Numbered from the stretch's first letter, positions 46,932-55,546 are shown. The stretch is 64,000 nucleotides of DNA from Streptomyces sp. WM6378 (GCF_001279695.1 NZ_LGDD01000308.1:1-64000), one strand, 5' to 3'. The notes: generated by a model not told the origin, from the sequence alone. Numbers and translations: made by a program.

Positions 46932-47264
46932 GAAAGCCTCCAGGTCAGGACGGTGTACGGGTCTGATCGAGCTCCCTCACCCTAGGTGTGGAGTGGTCGG
47001 AGCGTAACGGATGCGTCCGGCCGATCCGGCACAATTCAACTTGGCCTGGTTATAAGGGACTTGGGCGTACATATGCGCCCGGCGGGTGCATCGGCGCGGC
47101 GGGAATCCGGCTCGTCCGCGGTTCCGGATGCCCGTTCGCGTGCGGCCTGAGCGGCGGGCTCGTCTCCGTCAAGTGGGCTCCGCGCCAAGGTGCGAGAGGG
47201 CGGTCGGGACCGGCCACTGCGGCGCTCCACCATCCGCCCGGAAAGGGTCTCGGGGCCTCACGCC
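46932..47264. other. Intergenic region, nothing recognised
   Basis: About 330 bases between the start of the beta-trefoil gene and the terminator of the DAACS transporter. It should carry the beta-trefoil promoter. Open frames here lack start sites and recognisable products. Confidence 0.5.
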
Positions 47265-47304
47265 AGACGCCCGCACCCCCACACGGGCGGGGGCACGGGC
47301 GTCT
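47265..47304 (-). terminator. Terminator of the DAACS transporter gene
   Basis: AGACGCCCG-CA-CCCCC pairs with GGGGG-CA-CGGGCGTCT, with a 2x2 CA/CA internal loop and an eight-base loop. On the minus strand it begins 15 bases after the transporter stop. Confidence 0.8.
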
Positions 47305-47318
47305 CAGGAGTGGAGTGG

Positions 47319-48662
47319 TCAGGCAGCGGCCGAAACCGTCACCTTCTGCTCCGCCTCGCGGACGTCGTAGTCGTCGCCGACCGGAGAAAGGTGCACCGAG
47401 TCGAACGCCTTCCGGTCCAGGATGTTCTCCCGCGCCGACACGATGACCGGCACCAGCGCCTGGCCCGCCACGTTCGTAGCCGTACGCATCATGTCCAGGA
47501 CCGGGTCGATGGCCATGAGCAGGCCGACGCCCTCCAGGGGGAGGCCCAGCGTGGAGAGGGTCAGGGTCAGCATGACCGTGGCGCCCGTCAGGCCCGCCGT
47601 CGCCGCCGAGCCGATGACCGACACGAAGGCGATCAGAACGTAGTCGCCGACACCCAGGTGCACGTCGAAGATCTGGGCTATGAAGATCGCCGCCAGCGCC
47701 GGGTAGATCGCGGCGCAGCCGTCCATCTTGGTGGTCGAGCCGAACGGCACCGCGAAGGACGCGTACTCCTTGGGCACGCCGAGCCGCTCGGTGACCTTCT
47801 GCGTCAGCGGCATCGTGCCGACCGAGGAGCGGGAGACGAAGGCCAGCTGGATCGCGGGCCAGGCACCCTTGAAGAACTGGAGCGGGTTGACCTTGGCGAC
47901 GGTGGCGAGCAGCAGCGGATACACCCCGAACATCACCAGGGCGCAGCCGATGTAGACGTCGGCGGTGAAGGTGGCGTACTTGCCGATGAGGTCCCAGCCG
48001 TAGTCGGCGATGGCGAAGCCGATGAGGCCGAGCGTGCCGAGCGGGGCGAGCCGGATGACCCACCACAGGGCCTTCTGCAGGAGTTCGAGGACGGCCTCGC
48101 TGAGCGTCAGGATCGGCTTGGCCTTCTCGCCGAGCTGGAGCAGCGCGATGCCGGCGACGGCGGCCATGAACACGATCTGCAGGACGTTCAGTTCGGTGAA
48201 CGGCGTCACCACGTCCGTCGGGATGATGCCCGTCAGGAAGTCCAGCCAGGAGCCCGTGTGCTTGGGCAGCTTGCCGTCCTTCGGGGTCAGGCCGGTACCC
48301 GAACCCGGGTTGGTGAGCAGGCCTATGACCAGGCCTATCGCCACCGCGATCAGCGACGTGATCATGAACCAGAGCAGCGTGCGCGTGGCGAGCCGGGCGG
48401 CGTTGTTGACCTTGCGCAGGTTGGTGATCGACACCAGGATCGCGAAGAAGACGAGCGGCGCGACGGCCAGCTTCAGGAGCTGGACGAAGATGCTGCCTAT
48501 TTGCTCAAGCGTGTCCTTGAGCCAGCCGACGTCCTGGCTGCGGGCGAGCCAGCCGAGCAGGCCGCCGAGGACCAGACCCGCGATGATCTGGGCCCAGAAG
48601 GGGAACTTGGACGATATGGAGAAGCCTCGCTTGGGCTTCTCCTCGGTGGTCGCGGAGGACAC
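47319..48662 (-). CDS. Dicarboxylate/amino acid:cation symporter (DAACS family)
   Basis: A 447-residue secondary transporter for acidic amino acids, dicarboxylates or possibly cystine. Family features: KLAVAPLVFFAILVSI, the re-entrant loop SRSSVGTMPLTQ (position of SSSATT in glutamate transporters), FGSTTKMDGCAAIYP (NMDGTA-like, here KMDGCA) and the final helix region ATAGLTGATVMLTLTL. The GTG at 48662 has GGGAG upstream. A Cys-rich leader peptide and an attenuator-like hairpin lie between promoter and gene, suggesting control by sulfur or cysteine supply and a cystine-type substrate. Confidence 0.92.
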   Translation of the reverse strand: MSSATTEEKPKRGFSISSKFPFWAQIIAGLVLGGLLGWLARSQDVGWLKDTLEQIGSIFVQLLKLAVAPLVFFAILVSITNLRKVNNAARLATRTLLWFMITSLIAVAIGLVIGLLTNPGSGTGLTPKDGKLPKHTGSWLDFLTGIIPTDVVTPFTELNVLQIVFMAAVAGIALLQLGEKAKPILTLSEAVLELLQKALWWVIRLAPLGTLGLIGFAIADYGWDLIGKYATFTADVYIGCALVMFGVYPLLLATVAKVNPLQFFKGAWPAIQLAFVSRSSVGTMPLTQKVTERLGVPKEYASFAVPFGSTTKMDGCAAIYPALAAIFIAQIFDVHLGVGDYVLIAFVSVIGSAATAGLTGATVMLTLTLSTLGLPLEGVGLLMAIDPVLDMMRTATNVAGQALVPVIVSARENILDRKAFDSVHLSPVGDDYDVREAEQKVTVSAAA

Positions 48663-48772
48663 GGAAACACTCCCTGGTGAGCGGAGACGGGGACGTTCAG
48701 ACGTTCAGGAGACCTTCAGAGGTGCTGACGTTCTGGCGTTCTGACGGATGAGCGCGGCGCCCGTTCACAAGG

Positions 48773-48794
48773 GACCGGTCAGCGTGGACCGGTC
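48773..48794 (-). promoter_or_regulatory. Attenuator-like hairpin between leader peptide and transporter
   Basis: Two copies of the self-complementary octamer GACCGGTC (48773-48780 and 48787-48794) can pair with each other around a six-base loop. They lie 36 bases after the leader peptide stop and 110 bases before the transporter start. Downstream, near 48690-48745, GACGTTC/GACGTTCT motifs repeat and could form competing structures. Confidence 0.5.
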
Positions 48795-48830
48795 ACGTAA
48801 CGCTGGGGACACCGCCGCATGATGCCGGGG

Positions 48831-48944
48831 TCAGACGTCGCGGCAACAGACCGCGGACATGCAGCGGCAGAGGTCGACGTGCAGACGCGCCACGAGCGGA
48901 ACGGCTCCGCCGGTGGGGTGCTGGTGCACAGCTGCTGTCGTCAT
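48831..48944 (-). CDS. Cys-rich leader peptide of the sulfur-associated type
   Basis: A 37-residue peptide starting MTTAAVHQHPTGG and ending LVARLHVDLCRCMSAVCCRDV (quoted only to its core RLHVDLCRCMSAVCC). The RxHVDLCR core is that of the short putative leader peptides found upstream of sulfur-metabolism and transport genes in Streptomyces. Four cysteines cluster at the end, suited to sensing charged tRNA-Cys. It is upstream of the DAACS transporter on the same strand, followed by a possible attenuator. It is below the size of most gene finders. Confidence 0.75.
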   Translation of the reverse strand: MTTAAVHQHPTGGAVPLVARLHVDLCRCMSAVCCRDV

Positions 48945-48966
48945 GTCGAACACGTTAACACTTGAA

Positions 48967-48983
48967 CTTTGAGAACCTCAAAG
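48967..48983. promoter_or_regulatory. Palindromic operator candidate in the leader-peptide promoter
   Basis: CTTTGAGAACCTCAAAG is a seven-pair inverted repeat with a three-base centre, 23 bases before the leader peptide start. On the minus strand it overlaps a TTGAGG that can serve as the -35 box, with TGTTAAC downstream as a possible -10. A regulator bound here would block the promoter. Confidence 0.5.
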
Positions 48984-49061
48984 CAGTTCTTTTACCCCGG
49001 GATGACCCCCGAGTACTCCCGGGTCGACCGGAAGCCACTCCAACTGGGCTGGAAACAGCGG

Positions 49062-49100
49062 CGGCCCGGTCCCGAAGCCGTGAGCTTCGGGACCGGGCCG
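49062..49100 (-). terminator. Terminator of the DUF4229 gene
   Basis: CGGCCCGGTCCCGAAGC and GCTTCGGGACCGGGCCG form a perfect 17-pair stem with a five-base loop, 33 bases past the stop. It is the longest perfect stem I found in the window. Confidence 0.85.
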
Positions 49101-49132
49101 TCCAAGCGTGTGAACTACCTGACGCGGATCGC

Positions 49133-49429
49133 CTACTGGACGAGACCGTCCTCCTGCGACCGGTTCGCCTCCAGCTTCGCCTTGGCGTTCTCCACCTTGT
49201 TGACGAGCTGGACGGACATCGCGTCGCGCTGCTTGCGCAGGAGTACGAAGCTCAGCGGCGCGGAGATCACGAGGGCGAGCAGGATCACCCAGATGAAGTT
49301 GGAGTGGCCGAGCCCCTTCGGCAGCACGCCGAACTGGACCAGCAGGCCGACGAAGACCAGGCTGCCGATGAAGATCCCCACGCGCAGCATGGTGTACCAG
49401 ATGGTGGCGCTCGGCTTTGCGGCGTTCAC
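49133..49429 (-). CDS. DUF4229 small membrane protein
   Basis: A 98-residue protein with two hydrophobic helices (TMLRVGIFIGSLVFVGLLVQ and SNFIWVILLALVISAPLSFV) and a basic, helical tail (RKQRDAMSVQLVNKVENAKA). This matches the actinobacterial DUF4229 family, whose role is unknown. It commonly lies near the menaquinone genes mqnE, ubiX and mqnP, as here. The GTG at 49429 has GAGAAGG upstream. Confidence 0.85.
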   Translation of the reverse strand: MNAAKPSATIWYTMLRVGIFIGSLVFVGLLVQFGVLPKGLGHSNFIWVILLALVISAPLSFVLLRKQRDAMSVQLVNKVENAKAKLEANRSQEDGLVQ

Positions 49430-49540
49430 TACTGACCTTCTCTCTACGGTGGCCCCTGCCCGACTAGTGAAGCACGCCCGCAAATGGATCAGTTCAGCGG
49501 GCGCGGCTCCCCGGGGCGGGCAGCACGCCCCAGGGCCCGC

Positions 49541-50065
49541 TCAGGTCAGCGGCAGCAGCATGATGATGTCGTCCCGGTCGTCGCCGTTCGCGACCCGGAT
49601 CGCGCCGGGCACCCGCCCGACCTCCTTGTAGCCGCACGAGCCGTAGAACCGGTCGACGCCGGTGCCGCCCCGGCAGGTGAGCCGGATCGCCTCGATGCCG
49701 TCGAGGCCCCGCACCGCGTCCGCGGTCGCCGCCATCAGGTCGCGGCCGTACCCCTTGCCCTGGTGCGCGGGGTGCACCATGACCGTGTACAGCCACACCC
49801 AGTGCGTCATGAGGCGGTGCGTGTTGTACGCGATGAACGCGGTGGCGGCGACCCGCCCGGCCTCGTCGAACCCGACGAGCAGCCGCATCCGCCCCTCGGC
49901 CATCGCCACGAAGTGCTTGACCAGTTCGGGCCGTACGTCCTCGGCGGAGACCGGCGGGACGAACCCGACGGCCCCGTCCGCGTTGGACACCTCGGTCCAC
50001 AGGCCGAGCAGCCCGTCGCGCAGGACGGGCGTGACCGGCGGGTCGAGCTGAAAAGTGAGCGCCAT
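49541..50065 (-). CDS. GNAT-family N-acetyltransferase
   Basis: A 174-residue acetyltransferase with unknown substrate. The acetyl-CoA loop is VMVHPAHQGKGYGRDLM, followed by IRLTCRGGTGVDRFYGSCGY. I chose the ATG at 50065 (MALTFQLDPPVTP). It lies 14 bases after the mqnE stop, so it is probably co-transcribed with mqnE. A much longer frame through mqnE is a shadow. Confidence 0.87.
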   Translation of the reverse strand: MALTFQLDPPVTPVLRDGLLGLWTEVSNADGAVGFVPPVSAEDVRPELVKHFVAMAEGRMRLLVGFDEAGRVAATAFIAYNTHRLMTHWVWLYTVMVHPAHQGKGYGRDLMAATADAVRGLDGIEAIRLTCRGGTGVDRFYGSCGYKEVGRVPGAIRVANGDDRDDIIMLLPLT

Positions 50066-50079
50066 GGAGCAGGGCCCTC

Positions 50080-51243
50080 TCAGAAGCGCATGGCCTGCGG
50101 CGTCTCGCGCAGCTCCGTGTCCGGGCCCGGGTACTCGCGGATGATCTCGTACCGCGTGTTCCGCTCGACGGGGCGGAAGCCGGCCTCGCGGATGAGGTCG
50201 AGCAGGTCGTCCCGGGTCAGCTTGTTCGGCGTGCCGTAGTTGTCCGCGTCGTGCGTGATCTTGTACTCGACGACCGAGCCGTCCATGTCGTCCGCGCCGT
50301 GCTGGAGGGCGAGCTGGGTGGTCTGCAGGCCGTGCATGACCCAGAAGCACTTCACGTGCGGCACGTTGTCGAACAGCAGGCGGGAGACGGCGAACGTCTT
50401 GAGCGACTCGGCGCCCGTCGCCATCGTCGTACGCGCCTGGAGCTTGTTGCGGACCTTGCCGTCCTGCATGTCCACGAAGTCGTGCTGGTAGCGCAGCGGG
50501 ATGAAGACCTGGAAGCCGCCGGTCTCGTCCTGGAGCTCGCGAAGGCGCAGCACGTGGTCGACGCGGTGACGCGGCTCCTCGATGTGCCCGTACAGCATGG
50601 TCGAGGGGGTCTTGAGCCCCTTCTCGTGGGCCAGGCGGTGGATGCGCGACCAGTCTTCCCAGTGCGTGCGGTGGTCCACGATGTGCTGGCGGACCTCCCA
50701 GTCGAAGATCTCCGCGCCGCCGCCGGTCAGCGATTCCAGGCCGGCGTCGATCAGCTCGTCGAGGATCTCGGAGGCGCTGAGCCCGGAGATCGTCTCGAAG
50801 TGGTGGATCTCCGTCGCCGTGAACGCCTTCAGGCCGACGTTCGGCAGCGCCTCCTTGAGGGCCTTGAGCGAGCGCGGGTAGTAGCGCCAAGGGAGCGTCG
50901 GGTGGAGCCCGTTGACGATGTGCAGCTCGGTGAGGTTGTCGTTCTCCATCGCCTTGGCGAGGCGGACGGCCTCCTCGATGCGCATCGTGTACGCGTCCTT
51001 CTCGCCCGGCTTGCGCTGGAACGAGCAGTACGCGCACGACGCCGTGCACACGTTCGTCATGTTCAGGTGACGGTTCACGTTGAAGTGGACGACGTCGCCG
51101 TTCTTGCGCGTGCGCACCTCGTGGGCGAGCCCGCCGAGCCAGGCCAGATCGTCCGACGCGTAGAGCGCGATGCCGTCCTCGCGGCTGAGCCGCTCACCGG
51201 CCCGGACCTTCTGCTCCAGCTCGCGCTTGAGTCCCGCGTCCAT
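50080..51243 (-). CDS. mqnE: Aminofutalosine synthase
   Basis: The radical SAM enzyme that joins the MqnA product with SAM to give 6-amino-6-deoxyfutalosine. The 387-residue protein has CTASCAYCSF (cluster motif) near residue 62, then ELHIVNGLHPTLPWRYYPR, TGGGAEIFDWEVRQ and STMLYGHIEEPRHRVDH, which distinguish MqnE from MqnC. The ATG at 51243 has GGGAGG eight bases upstream; a TTG one codon earlier is less likely. Confidence 0.95.
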   Translation of the reverse strand: MDAGLKRELEQKVRAGERLSREDGIALYASDDLAWLGGLAHEVRTRKNGDVVHFNVNRHLNMTNVCTASCAYCSFQRKPGEKDAYTMRIEEAVRLAKAMENDNLTELHIVNGLHPTLPWRYYPRSLKALKEALPNVGLKAFTATEIHHFETISGLSASEILDELIDAGLESLTGGGAEIFDWEVRQHIVDHRTHWEDWSRIHRLAHEKGLKTPSTMLYGHIEEPRHRVDHVLRLRELQDETGGFQVFIPLRYQHDFVDMQDGKVRNKLQARTTMATGAESLKTFAVSRLLFDNVPHVKCFWVMHGLQTTQLALQHGADDMDGSVVEYKITHDADNYGTPNKLTRDDLLDLIREAGFRPVERNTRYEIIREYPGPDTELRETPQAMRF

Positions 51244-51298
51244 CAAGGCCGCCTCCCATACGTGTGTCTTTCAGGCTCCACCAAAGGTACGCCCCGCC

Positions 51299-51748
51299 CT
51301 ACTCGGGAAGTTCCCCGACCCGGTTCTCCCACTTGGTGGAGAGCACGATCGTGGTGCGGGTGCGCGAGACGCCCTTGGTCGAGCCGAGGCGGCGGATCGT
51401 CTTCTCCAGGCCGTCCACGTCACCGGCCCGGATCTTGAGCATGTACGAGTCGTCGCCCGCGATGAACCAGCAGTCCTCGATCTCGGCGAGGTCGCGCAGG
51501 CGCCGGGCCACGTCCTCGTGGTCGGCGGCGTCGGAGAGCGAGATGCCGATCAGCGCCGTGACGCCGAGGCCGAGCGAGGCCGCGTCCACGGTGGCGCGGT
51601 ATCCGGTGATGACACCGGCGGCCTCCAGCCGGTTGATGCGGTCGGTGACGCTGGGGCCGGAGAGCCCGACGAGCCGGCCCAGCTCCGCGTACGAGGCCCT
51701 GCCGTTCTCGCGCAGTGCCTGGATGAGCTGCCTATCGACGGCGTCCAT
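51299..51748 (-). CDS. Lrp/AsnC-family transcriptional regulator
   Basis: A 149-residue regulator with an N-terminal helix-turn-helix (ASYAELGRLVGLSGPSVTDRINRLEAAGV) and a C-terminal RAM ligand-binding domain (DVARRLRDLAEIEDCWFIAG). Only short parts are cited here. I prefer the ATG at 51748 (MDAVDRQL), which has GGAAGG upstream, over the ATG six codons earlier. It is near mqnE but its target is unknown. Confidence 0.9.
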   Translation of the reverse strand: MDAVDRQLIQALRENGRASYAELGRLVGLSGPSVTDRINRLEAAGVITGYRATVDAASLGLGVTALIGISLSDAADHEDVARRLRDLAEIEDCWFIAGDDSYMLKIRAGDVDGLEKTIRRLGSTKGVSRTRTTIVLSTKWENRVGELPE

Positions 51749-51890
51749 ATGCCTGAAGCCTTCCATTGTTCAGCGATACCGCGAGTTTACGTGTAGAATC
51801 TAAGGCATGCAGGGATGACACCCTGCGAATCATTCAGCTGCTTGCATGAATTTCCAGCAGATCAAAGACGATCTTTCAGGAGTTGTCACC

Positions 51891-52016
51891 GTGTACACGA
51901 TCGAGATGGCCTACGCCCGGATGCGCGAGCTTCAGGACCTGGCCAACCGGTCCCGTGCCCACCAGCCGTCCGCGACGAAGCTCCGCGCCCCCAAGCGCGC
52001 CGCCAAGAAGCGCTAG
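51891..52016 (+). CDS. Small basic protein of unknown function
   Basis: A 41-residue protein starting VYTIEMAYARMRELQDLANR and ending in a basic tail (KLRAPKRAAKKR). The GTG at 51891 has AGGAG eight bases upstream. The tail suggests nucleic-acid or membrane binding. I know no function. Its stop overlaps the end of ubiX on the other strand by four bases. A hairpin GCAGGG/CCCTGC lies 65 bases upstream at 51809-51826. Confidence 0.7.
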   Translation: MYTIEMAYARMRELQDLANRSRAHQPSATKLRAPKRAAKKR

Positions 52017-52738
52017 TTCCCGCGAGAGCCTCCCCCAAGGTCTCGACCCCGGTCGACCAGGGGGGATCCCGATCCGAGCTCTCCCTCCCAACGGCGGTAC
52101 AGGCCGTGCGGCACCCCTGCCGCATCCAGTACGCGCCCCGCGACGAAGTCCACCAGATCCTGGATGTGCGTCGCCCCCGCGTAGAACGCCGGAGAGGCGG
52201 GCAGCACCACTGCGCCCGCCTCGTCCAGCGTCACCAGGTGCTTGAGTGTCTGTCCGTTCAGCGGCGTCTCGCGCACCGCGACCACCAGCTTCCGCCGCTC
52301 CTTGAGCGTCACGCTCGCGGCCCGCTGCAACAGGTCCTTCGAAAGCCCCAGCGCCACCCCGGCCACACAGGCCGTCGACGCCGGCACGATCAGCATCCCC
52401 TTCACGGAGTACGAGCCCGACGAGGGCCCGGCCGCCAGGTCCCCGGCCGCCCAGTGCCGTACGTCCGACACGTCAGGCGCCGCGAAGGCATCCGGCTTGC
52501 CGTCCGCGCCCCGCGCCAGCCACGTACGCAGGTCGTCCTGCCAGTGCGCGTCGCGGAACGCGATGCCGGTCTCGTCGAGCAGCGTCAGGCGCGAGGCCCG
52601 CGACACCACCAGGTCCACGCTCTCCCCGGCCGCGAGCAGCGCGCGCAGCACCGCCGCCGCGTACGGCGTCCCCGAGGCACCCGACACGCCGACGACCCAT
52701 GGCGTGCGCTGCTGACTGTGTACGTTCACGTGCTCCAC
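52013..52738 (-). CDS. ubiX: UbiX-family flavin prenyltransferase
   Basis: Makes prenylated FMN, the cofactor of UbiD-type decarboxylases, from FMN and dimethylallyl phosphate. The 241-residue protein opens with the FMN loop WVVGVSGASGTPYAAAVLRA. It continues with LIVPASTACVAGVALG, LLQRAASVTLKERRKLVV and RETPLNGQTLKHLVTLDEAG, all family motifs. It is followed upstream by mqnP and the UbiD-type mqnL, whose activity depends on this cofactor. The GTG at 52738 or the GTG three codons later may be the start. Confidence 0.92.
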   Translation of the reverse strand: MEHVNVHSQQRTPWVVGVSGASGTPYAAAVLRALLAAGESVDLVVSRASRLTLLDETGIAFRDAHWQDDLRTWLARGADGKPDAFAAPDVSDVRHWAAGDLAAGPSSGSYSVKGMLIVPASTACVAGVALGLSKDLLQRAASVTLKERRKLVVAVRETPLNGQTLKHLVTLDEAGAVVLPASPAFYAGATHIQDLVDFVAGRVLDAAGVPHGLYRRWEGELGSGSPLVDRGRDLGGGSRGN

Positions 52739-52784
52739 GTGTCCGAGCCTATCCGGCGGCCCGCGGGCAGGGCCCGGCCAGGTG

Positions 52785-53687
52785 TCAGAGCGTCAGGCCC
52801 CGCACCAGCAGATCGATCAGCGCGCAGAGGAACAGGGCGATCCCGATGAAGCCGTTGACCTGGAAGAACGCCCGGTTGAGGCGGGACAGGTCGTGCGGCT
52901 TGACCAGGGTGTGCTCGTAGAGGAACGCCGCGAGCACGATGAGCAGACCCAGCCAGAAGAAGAACCCGGCGCCGGTCGCGAGGGCGTACCAGACGAGCAG
53001 GGCCATCGTCACGGAGTGGCAGCCGCGCGCGCCGTGGATCGCGGCCGGGATGCCGAAGCGGGCCGGCACCGACTTCACGCCGTGGCCGCGGTCGGCCTCG
53101 ACGTCCTGGCAGGCGTAGATCAGGTCGAAGCCGCCGATCCAGATGCCGATGGCGAGGCCCAGGATCACCGCGTCCCACGACCACGAGCCCGTGATCGCGA
53201 TCCAGGCGCCGACCGGGCCCATCGCCTGCGCGAGGCCGAGGATGGCCTGCGGGAAGTTGGTGAACCGCTTCCCGTACGGATAGACCACCATCGGGATCAC
53301 CGCGACCGGCGCGAGCGCCAGGCACAGCGGATTGAGGGCGGCGGCCGCGCCGAGGAAGACGACGAGGGCGATGAGCGCGCCCGTCCAGGCGGAGCGCACC
53401 GAGACCGCGCCGGTGACCAGCTCGCGACCCGCTGTGCGCGGGTTACGGGCGTCGATCTCCCGGTCGATGATCCGGTTGCAGGCCATCGCGAACGTACGCA
53501 GGCCCACCATGGCGACGGTGACCAGGAGCAGCCGCCCCCAGTGGATGTTGCCGTCGAGCTGGAACATCGCGGTCAGCGCGGCGGTGTAGGCGAAGGGCAG
53601 CGCGAAGACCGAGTGCTCGATCATGACCAGGCGCAGGAAGGCTTTGGTGCGGCCCGGCTGCGGGACTGCTGCGGCTGAGGCGCTCAC
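52785..53687 (-). CDS. mqnP: Menaquinone polyprenyltransferase (UbiA family)
   Basis: Attaches the polyprenyl chain to 1,4-dihydroxy-6-naphthoate in the futalosine pathway. The 300-residue membrane protein has about eight helices and both Mg-diphosphate motifs: NRIIDREIDARN (first Asp-rich) and DLIYACQDVEADRG (second). The GTG at 53687 overlaps the mqnL stop by one base (TAGTG). The longer frame upstream lies inside mqnL. Neighbours mqnL and ubiX support the MqnP assignment over UbiA proper. Confidence 0.93.
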   Translation of the reverse strand: MSASAAAVPQPGRTKAFLRLVMIEHSVFALPFAYTAALTAMFQLDGNIHWGRLLLVTVAMVGLRTFAMACNRIIDREIDARNPRTAGRELVTGAVSVRSAWTGALIALVVFLGAAAALNPLCLALAPVAVIPMVVYPYGKRFTNFPQAILGLAQAMGPVGAWIAITGSWSWDAVILGLAIGIWIGGFDLIYACQDVEADRGHGVKSVPARFGIPAAIHGARGCHSVTMALLVWYALATGAGFFFWLGLLIVLAAFLYEHTLVKPHDLSRLNRAFFQVNGFIGIALFLCALIDLLVRGLTL

Positions 53688-55144
53688 TAGAGTCCGTACT
53701 CCTTCCAGCGGCGGTCGACCTTCGCCGCCGTATCCGGGTCCGACTCGACCATGGCGGGCCAGCCGCCGTCGCGCGTGTAGCCCTCCTCGGGCCACTTCGC
53801 GGTCGCGTCGATGCCCGCCTTGCCGCCCCAGAACTGCTGGTAGGAAGCGTGGTCGAGGTGGTCGACCGGGCCTTCGACGACGGTCAGGTCGCGGGCGTAG
53901 TCGGTGTTCCCGAAGGCCCGCCAGGACACTTCGTGCAGGTTGTGGACGTCGCAGTCGGCGTCCACGATCACGATCAGTTTGGTGAGCGACATCATGTGCG
54001 CGCCCCAGATCGCGTGCATGACCTTCTGCGCGTGCTTGGGGTACTTCTTGTCGATCGAGACGATCGCACAGTTGTGGAAGCCGCCCGACTCCGGCAGGTG
54101 GTAGTCCACGATGTCCGGCACGATGATCTTGAGGAGCGGCAGGAAGAACCGCTCGGTGGCGCGGCCGAGGGGGCCGTCCTCCGTCGGCGGCCGGCCGACC
54201 ACGATGGACTGGAGCAGCGGACGCCTGCGCATCGTCACGCAGTCGATCGTCAGCGCGGGGAACGGTTCCTGCGGGGTGTAGAACCCGGTGTGGTCGCCGA
54301 ACGGGCCCTCCGGCAGCATCTCGCCCGGCTCCAGCCAGCCCTCGATGACGACCTCGGCGTTGGCCGGGACCTGCAGCGGCACCGTCTTGCAGTCGACCAT
54401 CTCGATCCGCTTGCCCTGGATGAACCCGGCGAAGAGGTACTCGTCGATGTCACCCGGCAGCGGCGCGGTCGAGGCGTACGTGACGGCCGGCGGGCAGCCG
54501 AACGCGATCGCGACCGGCAGCCGCTCACCCTTCTTGGCAGCGACGGCGTAGTGGTTGCGGCTGTCCTTGTGGATCTGCCAGTGCATGCCGATGGTGCGCT
54601 TGTCGTGGCGCTGGAGGCGGTAGAGGCCGAGGTTGCGCACGCCCGTCTCGGGGTGCTTGGTGTGGGTGAGGCCCAGGTTGAAGAACGAGCCGCCGTCCTC
54701 GGGCCAGGTGAAGAGCGCGGGCAGCTGGTCGAGGTCGACGTCGTCGCCGGTCAGGACGACTTCCTGGACGGGCGCGGCCTCCTGCTTCACCTTCTTCGGC
54801 GGCACGTGCACCATCGAGCCGAGCTTGCCGAAGGCCTCGCGGATGCCGACGAAGCCCTGCGGCAGCTCCGGCTTGAGCAGCCCGCCGATCTTGTCGCTGA
54901 TCTCCTCGTACGACTTGAGGCCGAGCGCCTTGAGCAGGCGGCGGTCGGTGCCGTACACGTTCATGGCCAGGGGCATGGACGCGCCCTTGACGTTCTCGAA
55001 GAGGAGGGCGGGGCCGCCGGCCTTGTTGACCCGGTCGACGATCTCGCCGACTTCGAGATACGGGTCGACCTCGGCCTTGATGCGCTTGAGGTCGCCCTCG
55101 CGCTCCAGCGCCCTGAGCAGCGATCGGAGATCGTCATAAGCCAT
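53687..55144 (-). CDS. mqnL: UbiD-family menaquinone decarboxylase
   Basis: A 485-residue prenyl-FMN-dependent decarboxylase, expected to remove the carboxyl group of the naphthoate intermediate. Family motifs: FTWPEDGGSFFNLGLTHTKH, MHWQIHKDSRNHY, EVVIEGWLEPGEMLPEGPFG and DYHLPESGGFHNCAIVSI (cited in part). The active-site Glu/Arg/Glu region is present in ERFFLPLLKIIVPDIVDYH. It heads the mqnL-mqnP-ubiX unit, so substrate processing and cofactor supply are co-expressed. Confidence 0.93.
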   Translation of the reverse strand: MAYDDLRSLLRALEREGDLKRIKAEVDPYLEVGEIVDRVNKAGGPALLFENVKGASMPLAMNVYGTDRRLLKALGLKSYEEISDKIGGLLKPELPQGFVGIREAFGKLGSMVHVPPKKVKQEAAPVQEVVLTGDDVDLDQLPALFTWPEDGGSFFNLGLTHTKHPETGVRNLGLYRLQRHDKRTIGMHWQIHKDSRNHYAVAAKKGERLPVAIAFGCPPAVTYASTAPLPGDIDEYLFAGFIQGKRIEMVDCKTVPLQVPANAEVVIEGWLEPGEMLPEGPFGDHTGFYTPQEPFPALTIDCVTMRRRPLLQSIVVGRPPTEDGPLGRATERFFLPLLKIIVPDIVDYHLPESGGFHNCAIVSIDKKYPKHAQKVMHAIWGAHMMSLTKLIVIVDADCDVHNLHEVSWRAFGNTDYARDLTVVEGPVDHLDHASYQQFWGGKAGIDATAKWPEEGYTRDGGWPAMVESDPDTAAKVDRRWKEYGL

Positions 55145-55232
55145 GGGGTCAAGTATCGGGCACCCGATACCCTGGCCGGGTCACCGGGGCCGAGGCACGG
55201 CCCGCAACCGTTCCCGGGGGGACCCTCCAACC

Positions 55233-55511
55233 ATGCTCAGGTATCTGCCGTTCCTGCTGGTCCTGGCGCTGTGGATCTACGCGTTCATCGACTGTCTCAA
55301 CACCCCGGAGGCGGAGGTCAAGGGCCTCCCCAAGGTGGTGTGGATCATCATCGTGCTGCTGTTCGGGGAAGTCTTGGTCGGCCCGGTCGCCTGGCTCGTC
55401 GCCGGCAAGGTCCGCCGCGGGCCGGCCCGCTGGACGGCGCCGGATGACAACCCCGCGTTCCTGGCGTCCCTGGAGGACCGGAAGCGGCGCGACTTGGGCG
55501 AAGAGGCGTAG
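55233..55511 (+). CDS. PLDc_N domain small membrane protein
   Basis: A 92-residue protein with two hydrophobic helices. The motif FIDCLNTPEAEVKGLPKVVWIIIVLLFGEVLVGP (cited by its ends FIDCL and GEVLVGP) matches the phospholipase-D N-terminal (PLDc_N) domain, found alone in many actinobacteria. A soluble, charged tail follows. The ATG at 55233 is the natural start. It is divergent from mqnL and converges on ccsB. Confidence 0.85.
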   Translation: MLRYLPFLLVLALWIYAFIDCLNTPEAEVKGLPKVVWIIIVLLFGEVLVGPVAWLVAGKVRRGPARWTAPDDNPAFLASLEDRKRRDLGEEA

Positions 55512-55546
55512 CCCTCCTCGCCGCGCGGGGTGCGTTGCCGGGGCTT

